This document shows positions 45,204-59,600 of a stretch of DNA of 64,000 bases, piece after piece. The translations under genes and the position numbers were made by a program. This DNA comes from Xestospongia muta. Lineage: Eukaryota > Porifera > Demospongiae > Haplosclerida > Petrosiidae. Location: the NCBI GenBank assembly GCA_963693285.1, contig OY848920.1, positions 1,873,135 to 1,937,134 of the forward strand, in the 5' to 3' direction. Positions within the stretch are counted from its first letter, which is position 1. Each line of letters opens with the position of its first letter. The notes below the pieces were generated by a model, which did no database searches, was not told the DNA's origin, and saw only the letters and a list, made by a program, of their open reading frames with translations.

Positions 45204-48200
45204 TCATATGGTATGATGCTTCCATCTATCAATTATAGAATGTATGTTAATATCATGTTTCTCGGCAAGTTTACGTGCCTCTCTAACATTTTTAGAGCAG
45301 ACAAGAGCTTCTACCATTGTTTCCCAGGAAGGAAAAATAGACATGTGATACCACTTCATAATAATATCAATAACTTGATTGTCCGTATCTTTCAAATGTT
45401 CTCGTTGAATTTTTTGACATTCAACTGGTGGTATACGAAGACAAAAACAAAAGAGATAAGGTTGTGAGATAGTTTGAACTGGAAAATCATAAAGTAGCTT
45501 TTCCTCAATAACAAGTGATTCGCCTATAATTTAAAAGGACAAATAAATAAAAACAAACATCATCGTCTATATATGGTGGAGTTTTGAACAAAATGATATC
45601 ATTGCAAAGAAAATTTACAAAATACTGGCTCTGAATAGCATACAGTAGTAATATAATTACTACTTTTATAATGGCAAACACATGATGCCATTGGCAGACA
45701 TAGGGCAAGTACCATTTAGTGTTTACCCAATGTCTGGTCAATGGGAGATTAAACTTAGGGGTTCTGATTTAAATGTTAAATAAATTAAGTGCATATTTGA
45801 TAAATAGATATTACATAAATTAATAAATAATATTAACTAATACAATTAATACCTTTTATACTCTGACAGGAATCTTTTGATGATTTATAGCCAATACCAT
45901 AAAATATCAAAGCGATGGTACTCAAAACAAAAATTATTATAAAGATATTGCAATTCACTAGACGTTGACATAGTAATTTAAAGATAGGAATGTTATCATA
46001 GTCACATATCTGCTGTGCAACTCTTTCTCTTGCATTCTGACTTTCTGAAAAATAAAAAAAGTAATCAATAAAGTGAATTAAAATGCATGATCTAAGTTAA
46101 TTTCAAAATAACAACATAACTGAAAAATCATGATATAAAATTGTTCATTAATTTATTTAACAACATTTTCTTATCAAAGTATAATCCTTGTAAATTTTGC
46201 TTGAGTTTCTCTGCAATATTTAAATTGCATAAATAAATACATTCATACCTGCATGGATTTCTTTGATGAAGACATCATTATCATTTAGAGTAAACGACAT
46301 GTCATCTTCAGTACCATAAAGCTGAAAATGCAATTGTTTTGTTAAATTTGTCCTTGTTTTCTCAATATCATACACAACAGGAACATATTGATTTGTTCTT
46401 GATAATTCATTGATAGCTTTCTTTCGTACCTATAATTTTTAATATATATATTATAATAGTTGGGATTATATGTGGAAATCAATCAACTTACTACAGGTGG
46501 TTGTACAGAAAGAGTAACTTTCCACCCATCTTGATCAATCTCATATTCAAAAGAAGATTGTTCATTTTCAGTTTGATTTACTAACATGATATAAAGTTTC
46601 TCTTCTTTAAAAACTAAGTCGTTGATACAATAACCAGATGTCATGAGCATTTTTTTCAAATAGTAATTGTCTATAGCCTATGGGAGTGAACAAATTACAA
46701 CATATTTAATATCTTCTATTAAATATTAGCAGTTCAAAAAATTCTAATGGCACACGGAGCATGCCAGGAAGTAAAAATTATAATAATGATTTTTTGTTAT
46801 TTATATTTAGAATGTTGATGTGAGGTATCATTTCTTGTCATTACACTAGCTAGCTCTATTGTTTAATACAATTATATAAAACACATGTTGGTAGTCATTC
46901 AACTGTATTCTTTAGGCATATACATTAACTTTCAAAACAAATACAACTAGTCCTACTAACTATAGAATAGCTTACTCAAAAAATGATTAAGATAGAAGTG
47001 AACTAAGTATACAGTTGTAAGTGGAATATATAGCACTATATATATTATGTATCATAATACATATTGTGACTGTTCTTACAAAAATATATACCACTGAGGA
47101 AAGTAGCTGAATGACTACTAAGAAAGGTGATACAAGTATTATTTAAAAGTTAAGTGTATGCGTACATGTTGTAAAAGAATAACCCGAGACAGATTATTTT
47201 TAGCACTTACTTCTACGTTTGCTTCTAGATTTCGTGTAAATACTAAATGTCCCTTAGATTTTGTTGTAGTTATTGGTTCTATGTACCACTTTGATATGTA
47301 AAGACTATTGATTGGCACACCTAAAACACGGCATACAACAGCAATTAATTTAGATGAAAACTTAAGACATAAATGACCAATTGTTGACTTGACTTCGAAA
47401 TGTCCATCTATAATCTTGAAGTTATATGGTGGGCCATACTCAGGATCTGTACAAACAGCAAAAAACATTTTCGAGCATTGCTTATCAGTATATATGACAC
47501 CACAGTGTTTCACAAAAACATTGACAGGTTCAGATGATTCTTCAAAAGTCTCCACAAAATATACTGAACTCAATAGTTCATAGTTTTCTGGAAGCACTAG
47601 TTCTTCAGACCACACTAGTTTAATTAAATATTGAGGCGTAGTTGTCTCTGTGGCTTCAATAGTAAGTCCTTTGAATGTAATATTTCCATAGTTTGGATGG
47701 AAAGATTCTTCATTCAAAACAACTAGCTGACCTACATATTGTGTGTATAAAGTAAATTAAAAAACATTATGATTTTTTGATGTATAAATGTGATGAATGC
47801 ATGCTTTCATTTGGTTCCTTATATATTGTAGCGTGTATAATTATAAATTGTATTTGTTGTGATTTATATGCATAATTAATATCTAATATATAAATATATC
47901 TATAAATATATATAAATACTGTTTGATTGAATATAATAAGTTAACAAAACTAACTATATGCATGCATTCATGCTGAGAGTCCTATAAAACCCTGCATATG
48001 AAACATAAATATCTGTACACAGTTGATCATATTGTACATAATTGTATTAATCTTCATGATCTAATAAAAATCTAATTATATGAGTCAATATGAATTAATA
48101 CACATGTATGCATGCTTACCAGTTTTCTTTTTAGCTTTTCTAGATATTTCAATAGATTCTTTAAAAAATTTAGCATGCAGTTCCATAGCGTTTTCTTCTT

Positions 48201-50876
48201 GATATTCTTTGACTTTAGGTACCATCATTTTTTCTTGTAAAGGAGTGTCATTATCACTACGTAAAGCAGTTAGATTTAAGCTTTCTTTAAAGTCATCACT
48301 GTTATATTGAGTATCTTTGTTAACTTTCTCTGTCTTGACAGAAAGACTAACATCACTAGGCAACAGTCGAAGTTGCTGTCTTAACGTAGATATTTCTTCA
48401 TGCAAAGCTTTTAATCTTTTTTTTTCATGGTCATTATTTTGGGTGAATCTCTTTTCTTTCACCTTTAATTTTAACATTTCCAATTTCTCAGATATTGGGT
48501 CATTCTTCACAGTCCATTCACTGTTGGTACTATGACTTTCTAACACTACAAGAAATTTAAAGCATATGCAATGATACAAAGAATATTAGCAGTATAAATA
48601 GTTATACATCATTATTAAAGGAACTTAGTACCAGCTTTCTAATTTATACAAGGTGGTGAAAAGAAAACTACTCACCAAGTGATAAAGTGTATGTTTCTTT
48701 CACCATTTCACTACGACCTTTGGCTATCTTTTTGCTTTGACCTCCAAATAAAACCATTATTATTTCAGATTGAGTTATTATCACCGGTGTACAGGTATGC
48801 CCATATCGGCAAATATAACTATTTGAGATAGAGATCTGTAACATATTAATATAAATAATGACAACTAGAGTATAATCATATATGATATAGCATTTTAAAT
48901 ACAGTATAGTGTCATTTCATATATGCTAAAAATATGTGAATTACTAAGTGTATACATTAAGCAGTGGAAATTTAGATTATAATATTGAGCACATGTACAG
49001 CTTTGAATTTTTATTAATCATTATAGTAATTTAGTATAATATGATCTCGTTTGTTTTCACACTGTAACAGACATCTTGTATGCTATCTATTACTTTTTTT
49101 ATAGGACAAATATAACTTTTTCTCTGTGACAAAATAAAAATGGACTCTTGCATGCCTGTGGTTAAGGGTTCAGATACTATATTCATAAGCATGACCAAAT
49201 ATAATGTGTATGTGTGTGTGTGTGGTTTATATTTTATATAATATTATGCATAAAATATGTTGCAATGTGCTTAATTGGTAATAATTATTATAATAGTTAA
49301 TGCATATTGAATTTGACCTTTTTCCATGTTCCTTTCTTTAGATTCATAATCCAGACATCATCTAAAGTTGGATTGCGCCCATTGTTCCCACCCAAAACTA
49401 AAGCAGTTTGACTAATATCAGAGAGTAGGCAACATGAATGGCCATCTCTTCCTAGAGGTTTCTCAATGGTTTTGTCCATAGGAACCTTAGTCCAACACTA
49501 TATCATAAAATGAAATGTTAATTTATAAATGATAATAATGCCAGCTTACCCATGAAACAAAATTAATTGTATACACATCTTTAATTTGGCCATGTTCAGG
49601 TGCGTATCCTCCATATAAAAAAGCACTCTCATCATTTAACTTTGTAAAACTGAAACTCTGACAAGGAGGCGGAGCAGTTCCATTTACTATAGGACTAAAC
49701 CATTGCATATCTGTAATAAGAAAGCAAAGTAATACTGAAGGTCATAATGTTATAGTAGAAATTACTATGGATAGATTTACTACAATTCTTGATATATATT
49801 ATTATACTGTATGATGGGAAATTATGTGCTGCAATTTTCCTTGAGATATATATGCAAAGTCCTTTAAAATTAAAATTGATAATTCTAACTTTGAATTTTT
49901 ATTCTGCCTGACCACACTCTCTGTGAACATATGAACGTGTCCTATTATTTTTCATGCATGAGAATTTGGATATAGTAGTATTCGTGGAAGACCATGCATT
50001 CTTTATAACTAAACACATGATGTAACTATTATTATCTTAAGAGGCTATCATGTGTACAAAGTTATTTGGCTTGCTATGTTAGATGAAGAGTTACCATCAT
50101 AGATCAAACACAACTTCATACAAGGACATGCATCAAGAATAAAAATTCCCAGTTTTCAATTTTGGCACCTCCCAGGAAGCCTTCGAAATATACAGAAATT
50201 TGTACCATGCAAATAATAATTTCCACTATACAGTAATTACAGCACTTATAATAAGCTTAGTAAAACTGAGGAGTGGTGCAAATCCATAAAACATCCACTG
50301 CTATAATTCCATTGCTCTCTAATCTACCATATATGTACCTGATGGAGAAGACTTAAATATGTGAACTTCATTAGTTGTAGCAATCCTGTCAATTAATCCT
50401 TCAACGTATTGTGCAGTTGGTGTTTGTGATCCAGCTCCATAGCCACCAACAACACAGAAATTCACGTCACGTTCGTTGTAACTAACAATACCACAATGTG
50501 CTTTCCTCATTGGAGATGAAGGACTATCGTCAGGCATTAAACGTTCCCACTCAAAAGTACAAACATTAAGCTGATAAATACCATTATGATAACACAGCCC
50601 ACAATAACCCCCAAAATGAATAATTCTATTGTCTTGTACAGTCCAAGCAGCACCGACTACTCCTAAAGGGGGTGATCCGGAAGTCTTTAGACTTCCCCAT
50701 AAACCTGTATTCAAGTCCAGCACTTCAATTGTAGACAAATAATCTACTTTTTCTACACTTCCACACGGTCGATCACGAGGAAAGTTTGGTGTCCAGCCAC
50801 CCCATACATATATATTGTCGTTAACTACTGCAGCGACGTGATCATAGCGGGAAGGTGGCTCGAAGCGAGTGGCCAT
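45204..50876 (-). CDS. Kelch / coiled-coil / ZU5-like / TM / DEATH-domain protein
   Basis: Ten exons join in phase to 954 aa: 50339-50876, 49550-49710, 49318-49497, 48676-48835, 48120-48545, 47211-47731, 46492-46677, 46249-46429, 45853-46044, 45204-45523. Residues 1-346 are Kelch-type beta-propeller repeats (RYDHVAAVVNDNIYVWGG, RIIHFGGYCG, ESAFLYGGYAPEHG, TALVLGGNNGR, IIMVLFGGQ). Residues 347-488 are charged with a coiled coil. Residues 489-662 look like ZU5 (YELLSSVYFVETFE, PVNVFVKHCG, IGHLCLKFSSKLIAVV). Residues 663-784 may be UPA-like (QLHFQLYGTEDDMSFTL). One membrane segment lies at about 815-836 (IFIIIFVLSTIALIFYGIG). A DEATH domain closes the protein (KDTDNQVIDIIMKWY, SWETMVEALV, NVREARKLAEKHDI). 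The exon 3 donor (gtcaaa) is weak. With no signal peptide the propeller may be cytosolic, which makes topology unclear. Confidence 0.87.
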
Positions 50877-51357
50877 TAGAAATTAAATTATACAGTTTAA
50901 TAGTTGAATATTACATAGTAACTACGTAATTAAGAGTCACGCGATTAACACACCCATTTTGGCGCTGAAGCGTATACTTTCTGGATTTGAGCTTTTTGGA
51001 GCTTTTTTATAAAGTGTCTTATTAAATATTAGCGTATTGACATGTCTTACACTCTGTTCTATCCCATTTAAACCTCTTCATGGATATCTAAATTTATTGG
51101 AATTAACTACATGCGTTTGCATTTACAGACTATAATTATACATTAATATATACAATAGAAATTTACTAAATCAATATGTATGTACTACAAACAAAGCTAT
51201 TCAAAAACCCATTCCAGTTCTTTTATCTAATTGTCTTACGTACAATACTAACACGATTGTCCGAAGTAAACTAGTACAATACTTTGATAATAGTGTATTG
51301 TGTTAATTGAGCCACGCCTATCATTAATATCAACGCGTGAATTTCCTAGATATTTTT
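50877..51357. promoter_or_regulatory. divergent intergenic region between Kelch-DEATH gene and exportin-4
   Basis: The two start codons are 481 bp apart on opposite strands with no ORF or repeat between them, so both promoters must lie here, possibly shared. No specific core motif is recognised. Confidence 0.5.
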
Positions 51358-54300
51358 ATGGACCCAAAGGATCGAATTCAGTTGGAGAATGCTGCTCGTA
51401 TCGTGTTGGTGAGTATGTAGTCTAGTACATGTCATATTAACTATGTTTGTTAAAGTGATTACCGTACTATTGTCAAAAAGGACAATATAATAACCACTAC
51501 CTTGTGCATGTGTGTGTGTGTGTTTGATCAGTTATTGAGATAAGATATATCATGTGAGTATAACATATAATAACAATGCCCATGTGAATAATCATGGAGT
51601 ATCACATTAACTGTGTTCTCAGTAAATTTTTACAATAAAGTAGACGTGTATTATATACATGTAGTAAAATTTGTTTGTTCTACTTTAGTCTCCACCCAAT
51701 GAAGTCACTTCTGAGAGACGAGCAGAAGCTGAATCTGTTTTCCTTCAAATGAGGAAACTGACAAGACCATATGCACTTTGTAAAGCAATACTAGGTATGT
51801 AAGTGGGTGTGGCAAACAATTAACACTAAAAATTTGCTTAGATTTTCATGTAAATTTGACATCTTTTTCATTGAAAATTTTGAAAGTCAAAAAAAATTTG
51901 AAAGAAGATATTTTAGTATTATTATTTTAAAGTACACATGTACATACATTTCTGTATTTAACACCTTTTTAATAATTGTCATTTTTAATAATTTATGTAT
52001 ACATCTTGTAGAAAGTGACTGTTCAGATTATGTCGTTTTTCAAGCTGTTGCTACAATGAAGGAGGGTCTTTTAAGAGAATGGTCAATTATACCACTAGAG
52101 GAGAAAGTAACACTCCGACAATATCTCATGACTTATGTTATCAGAAATACAAGGTACATACATGTACAGTTAGTTAGTGTTCTGCTAGGTAGCATTTTGG
52201 ACAAATATGACGACTATTAATATCCAGTAGGACGTTTTTGACAAACAGTAGTAGTTTGGACAAATATTATTAATAGTCTTTTAATATCCAGTAGTACGTT
52301 TTTGACAAACAATAAACTCCTCCTATATTATACTTATCTTTCATGATGAACTATTAATTTTTATATATACCAACATACCACTCTTAGGACAGTTGAATGG
52401 TCACAACATACATGTACTATACATGTACTATACATGTACTATACATGTAACATAATGGAGAGCCCTATGTATAATTGTACATGTTCGTATAATGGAACCT
52501 ACATTATAATATTAAAGGCAGTATATAACTTAATCCTTTAGCACAACAATTAATTTTTAATCGAGGGTCATAGTATACTTTTGTCTTTATTATTTCTCTT
52601 ATAGCTTACCACAGTATGTACGTCAACACTTAATGTTACTGGTAGCTATCATCATCAAGAGAGGTCTTTTAGAAGAAGACGGTCAAAGTTTATTGGACTC
52701 ATTTATTTGTGATGTATCACAATTATTATCTAATAGTACACATATTGAGGTAAGAAATTTAACACTGACTATTCGAGTACTGCTGATAGTATTTTATTGA
52801 CCAGACACTGTGTGTCATTTTATTAGTTTAGGTAAGTACTGAACTTCAGGACATTTCTTATAAACATGTACATGTCTTAGGGTTTTAAGTGTATTTTTTC
52901 AATAAAAAAATACATTAGAAACTCTAATATGTATTAATAAATTCAGTTACTCAATAACTTTAGTACACACATGTATTTGTATATAAATACACATATATTG
53001 AACAAAATTCTACTACTTGTGTAACATGTACACGACTACATCTGCCATATTGCTTTGTTTAGTAACGTCAATCATTAAAATATTTTTTTAATGTTCTGTT
53101 ATTTAGTTGGGATGTTCTCTGCTTTCTAATTTATTATCAGAAGTATCATCAGGTTCTGGATCTAGTGCATTAGGAATGCCTTTAGAATTTCATGTTAAAT
53201 GTAAGAACACTATGGAACAAAGTGGAGGACTGCTTAAAGTGTTCACTCTAGCAGTTCAGGTACAATATATATATATCTATCTGTATAATGTACTTAATAG
53301 TATTTCTTTCATGTGTGATGAAAGTTGTCTTATCAAACATTTTGAACAAACACTTGGATTATAAACTGTTGGTACATAGCCATCTTAAACAGGAAGTTTA
53401 CAAAATTTGGGATATAGAAAGGACAGTCATTGTGTGTTCTGTATATGAACTTTCATGAGCTTTTTGTTTATGATAGCCATGTAGCTACACACAGGTGTTT
53501 GTTGGAACATTTTTATGCAATGGACCCCCTTTGTCAGAACCAGTCACACATAATTTGAATGAATACACATATATCTCTGTTTTTATGTACACTATAGGTA
53601 TTAGGAAATTATGCTTCACTTGAAACAAGGCAAATATCTTGTCTACTTTCTTTGAATTTAAACATTCTCTCATGGAATTTTAGCACATCATGTATCCTCT
53701 AACTAACACACATGTATATGTATAATTTTATTTAAAATAAGGTTTTATGCGTTAATTACTATAGAAATATTCATATGTGAGTTCTTTAACTATGATCATA
53801 GATCTTCCTAGATCACATCATTTAGGGATTTCAACGAATTCATTTATACCATTAAAACCACCACTAGAGTTTCGTACAATCTTTCTTAATCCGGTCTTAC
53901 TAGATCTATTTGTAAAGGTAAGTCAAAGTGCATGTACAATGTACGGCCATATACAGTATACATACATACAGTTTATATGTGTACATGTATAGAATGTAAA
54001 TGTTATGTACCTCAGCATAATACAATAAAGTAATGTTGTAGGACCGCGAAGACACTAGTGCAACAAAGCCCAACCCCTAATTTGCTGTAGTGCAACAACC
54101 CTCATATCTGTGACCTTTAGACTTGTTTATGTATAGTATACCATATATATTATATATACAGTTTGGCCCTCACATTATGCATTAACCTATAGTAGTTAAT
54201 ATTGACAATATACTCTTGTTGTTTTCTCTTACACAGGTGTTCAAGTTTTCCTTTAGTCATCCTGATCTTACCCACACATCCAGTCAGTGTTTATCTCAGT

Positions 54301-56618
54301 TAGCTTCACTCTCTGGACCAATATTCTCTTCTACCGATGACTCCCAAATGTATTTGGAAATGTTTTTACAAATTTTTCTACCATCGTTAATTGATTTGTA
54401 AGTCTTTGTGTGACTTGTTTATTGTAGTGGACTATCTATACAAAAACTTAATTTGAAGTTAACAGACATCTTCTAGAAAAATTAGTAGAGAGACCTTTTA
54501 TTTTAGCCAAGTTACTCAATATAGTCCAATCACAATTATTACTTTAGGTACACATGTTAACGAGAACCTTTAAATATTTCATTGTATTGAGTAAAGACAT
54601 GTGACATGTGACATTATATTCGATGTAATATTTTAACTAAGTCTTTTGTAATTTTACCTTTCTTTGTTTTTCTTGTTCTATATGTAGTGCTGCTGTTACT
54701 GATGACATTATTTATGGTGTAGCTTGTACATTTCGACAGTTAGTTACTACTTTCTCTCGTGTCTTTTTCTCATCTTTAAATATGGATCTTCTTCAATCTC
54801 TAGCACAAACTTTAACCGATTATGTTGGATTATGTTGTCAGAGAATTGCTAGACTAGAGGTAAATGATTGTTTTAAAGTACTGTAGTTGTAATGTTAGTA
54901 AGTGTCTGTACTGTCTTCCTATTACATAAATTATTAATAACCAATGTTCCAGTTGTTTCAATTGCTTGGGATTCTGATGACTTTATTAAATTTCCTGCAT
55001 TATGACATTAGATCATAGTGCTGGAGTCCCTCTCTTTCATTAAGTGAATGGACATCTATGCTATGTTTGACTCAGCTAGGTAGCCACATTTATTTTGGCT
55101 ATTCTATTATTTCTTCCATTTTTTACACTTTTATGACTCCTTTTAAGTTCTACATCTGCATACTTCTTTTTGTCTTCAACTCAATGGCTGCTCTCTAACC
55201 TCACATGTTTAATCTCCTTTTCACATGTCCATGTCCATTATAAAATATTGTGATTAAGTTATTTATATTATTTCCAGCTCTAACTCTAAACTCAAAACAT
55301 AGAGCTACTAGTGTTGTATTTGATTTAGACCGTTATTCTATAATGTACGCTATATGAGTCTTGCTAAAAGAAAGTAGTTTTATACTTGAATGCAATTACA
55401 TATTTAGATTCTACATGATCAAAATACTTGTACATTGTTATATTATAACATGCAACATTTTTTATAATTTACATGCATTTAATATGCACTTACATGTACA
55501 TTGGGTTACCTTTATATTAATTTATCAGATAAAATTAATCTTATTTTCTTTATAGAATAACCAAGAAGACGCTTCATTGTTAGAGGAAAGTCTCTGTTAT
55601 GTGTTAGAAGTATTTGTCCGATTGCTGGATGGTCCTCGTGATGACTTTAAAACATTCTTTTCAGTCCCAGTATCCAAAATTGTCTCTCTCTATCTTCAAA
55701 GCAAGTTAAATGAACCGCAAGGATTAAAACGATATCAGACTGGTACTAATTTAGATCTTGACTTGGATACTGATGATCGTTATAGCTATGCCGATGAACT
55801 TAGTTATATTGGAACATTATGTCGACATGTTGCTACTACCAGCTTACCAGCATTACTAAAACTGTTCTTCAATTGTTTTTCACAATGTATTAAAATGTGT
55901 CAATCTTTACTGGTGGAGCCTGCGTCAGTTGATATAGCAAAATTAGAAGCACTTTATGATGATATTCATTGGCTGTTGCTAATAGCAACATATACGTTAA
56001 CGGATGTTGTTGAGAGTGAGGAAAGTACCATACCAACAGAATTACTAGAACTCTCACTTAGTTACCAGAATACCATTACTACCAGTTTGGAACAGTTAGT
56101 AACTACATCAAATTACAGTGATGCTAGCTGTTTGTTGAATAATGATCCTGTAGTATCACTTATAGTTTGTCTTTGTCACTGGTCTGTTATCGAGAAGCAG
56201 TTACTTGAGCAAGGATTAAAGGATGTTGTTAGTCCTCAAGTGTGTGAGTCAGCTATATGGGGACTGTCGACTGTTTTGTCAACGTATCTGATGACTACCA
56301 CCAAATATGACAAGGTATATGAATGTACATTAGATGACTACATGTGCAATGTATATTTACATTAATCTATCAATACAGTTCTTTTTCAGTCTTGTATTTA
56401 AACTCTAACATTTTTTATTTTAGATAGGTCCTGTACTTTATGATATGGTTGTTGGAGATAGTGAAAATACAAGATGGCTGTTGTCGTTTATCTTAGACAA
56501 AATCACTTTTAACATCTCTGTTTGGCACAATGAAGAGAAACTAACACACTGTACTGTTAAAACATTGTATAAACTTACTAGAAGAAACAAGACAAGGTCA
56601 GCAAAAACTATGGATACA

Positions 56619-56657
<39 letters not shown>

Positions 56658-59600
56658 GGGAAAATATATCTATCTAAATAGATTAACTCCCTAGGTAACA
56701 AAGATAACAAGATAAAAGTAAATATTGTACAATATTTATATTGAGCTATTTGGACCTTTATATACTTATACTTTTACATTAAAAACTAGGATGTACATTT
56801 ATATGCTTATTAACTCAATAATGATATTCATAAGATTCCTGTGTTCACGAAATAAACAATTTACCTATTGTTCTGGCCCTTAATACCTCTATAAGTTGTA
56901 CATGTAACAGTGTACTATATATTCATGTATTTATACCATTAGATACTTCATGATAGAATGTATTAATATACTACGTGTCTATTATAGGGCAGTTTATCTC
57001 TGTGGTCATGATTCTCTGTGGTTATTGATGAGGACATTTGCTAATGGTGATCATCCATTTACGGTAATGTCACCTGCTGTACAAAGAGATATGATAGCTG
57101 GTCTATTATCTTGTGCAAATGGGTCTAGAAGAGACCAGTACCTCAATGAGGTTTGTTGTATTTTAATGTACTATTGTATGAGTTATGTATGATACATACA
57201 TTTTTGGGTATATTTCATGTGCAAAATAGAATAAGGCTTTTTACAATCAAGCATATTGAGTATCTATGTAGTCCTACGATTTGTTTGGATCATACATTAC
57301 TTTTTCTTTCTCCGTGACTAATCTACAAAGGTAGATAATAAATTTAATAAACCTCTATTATCACAAGTACCATGAAAGATAAATGTAGTGTTTGATTTCA
57401 GCTAATGAAATACACATAATCCAACACAATGACTTGGTACACTATGTACATACACAATGTATACCTTTCATTTTAGACAATCAAGTTAGACTTATAGCAG
57501 TCCATACACAAAATAAGCTTTATATTATATATTTCTTTATTATTTTATATACAGTTGTTGCAGCCTCTCAGTATTCGATTTAATACTGTAATGGAATATT
57601 TAAATAACAAATCTCTAAGATCTGATGATACTTTGCAAAAGAAGTTATTATTTTTATTGGAGTCATTATGTGGTGTTGCATCGGCTACTAGTAGTATATT
57701 AATAAGGATTGTGTTCCCTTTTCTATTACCTTTATTGTACTCCTGTGTTCAACTGTTACAAGTGTTCTCTGACTCACAAGATATTTCGCTGATCATCTTC
57801 AAATTATTTGAGAATGTCACAGAAAATTTTACAATATTTCTTAGTGACGTAAGTTGCTGCACGTACGTAATTGTTGTATTTATTGTCTAAAGTTTCGTTT
57901 AAACTCTTTATTTTAGAAGACATCTTTAAACATACTCTCTACTGTGTTTTGATTTAACATTGCATTTTCTTTTAGGCTGATGCTCTAAGACTATATGATG
58001 TTTGTCTCGGATTAATAACCACATATGCCAACTTCTTTCAAAGTAAATAATTTATGTGGCTTTATTAAAGTAATGTAATTAGATTGTTATATGCTTTAGC
58101 TAAAATCATACAACTAATTGTGTGGCTATTATAACCTCACCTTTGAAGCATTATTAACTATATGTACATATACTTTAAAAAGCAGTTATGATATATTAAA
58201 CAACAAAACAATTACAAGGTGATTAATAGTATGTATATATGCATATGTGAACATGCAAAGCGCATATTCCATTATACTATTATATATATCATATAAAACC
58301 ACATATTTCTTTGTGTATTATTTTATTATACATTGCATATTGTAGGTAAATATATTGATGGGAAACTAAGTGATGACGACAGCTGTGAAGATCTTCTACT
58401 TTTTATGCAGATTCTATCACATTTGACTACTAAAGATTATTTTGACTTTAGCTCATCAGGTATTTATTATGATACAAAGTATATAAAATAATACTTTATT
58501 CTTTTAGATAGTACTCAAACTGTTGCTCCAATAGATGTGGTATTAAAAGGACTATCTGTTGTCCTACCTACAGTCAGCGAAGAAATATTAAAGGTACAAT
58601 TTAACATGTAAGACTACTAACTTAACACTTAATTGTATTTCTGACATTGTACACACAAAATATTAATTTTTTAGTATCCTGAACTGTGTCGCAAGTTTTA
58701 TGAGCTACTACATTATATATGTGACATATTTCCTGAGTCATTTGCTGCTCTGCCTGAACACTTGTTAAGTTTTTCTTTAAATCTCATTGATATTGGATGT
58801 ACAAGGTCAGTTATAGATAGTACAGTAATGAAAGGTAGATGGTTTGACAGACAGATCGATGAAGAGATGGCCTTTTGATTACATCATAGCATGTGATTTA
58901 ATTTGATGCATCAGTTAATATTACATGTTTGTAACATTATTCTGAAGAAGTATACCGTATACCGGGATTTATTGGCAATTGATAAAATTTGGCGAATTGG
59001 CGAATTTCTAAAAGTTGCCAAATTCAATAACAGTCAAAATTTATCAGGTAGTCGCCATGCCCATACCTTCGTACACATGGTAGCCTCTAACAACAGAATC
59101 AAACCTGAACTCTATTTTATTTCATTAAAGTGGGTATAGTAACAAGACATGTGCTAAATTCGTCAAATTTAATCTCACCAAATGTAAAATTTTACAATTC
59201 CGTCAAATTTTATTGTCACCAATAATTCCCGGTATGCAGTATATATTTATATATTATGATGTTTTAAACCTATTAAGGTGCTGATATCAAAGCTAATGAC
59301 AATGTGTATGGTTATAATTTTTAAAGAGGCTAGAGTATTGTGTTCATATAATATTTGTCTTTTTTATATATTATAGGTTTGGTAGTGACATATCTCTGCT
59401 TTGTATTGAGTGTGTAGAGACTATGGCAGATTGTTCATCTACTAAGAATAGTGATATGTTAACATCATATAATCATTACTTTTTAAAGGTAAATAACAAA
59501 AGAGGTTAAATCCTTTAATAATTGTAACTGATAAGTAACTTATTGCTAAAAAAATGAAATTAAATTATTTATTTTCCTTTTTTAGGTTATTTTATTAAGA

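Noticed and set aside
45505..45741. 78-codon minus-strand frame overlapping the last Kelch-DEATH intron
   Set aside because: It overlaps a phase-consistent intron and ends in the last exon out of frame; no homology.
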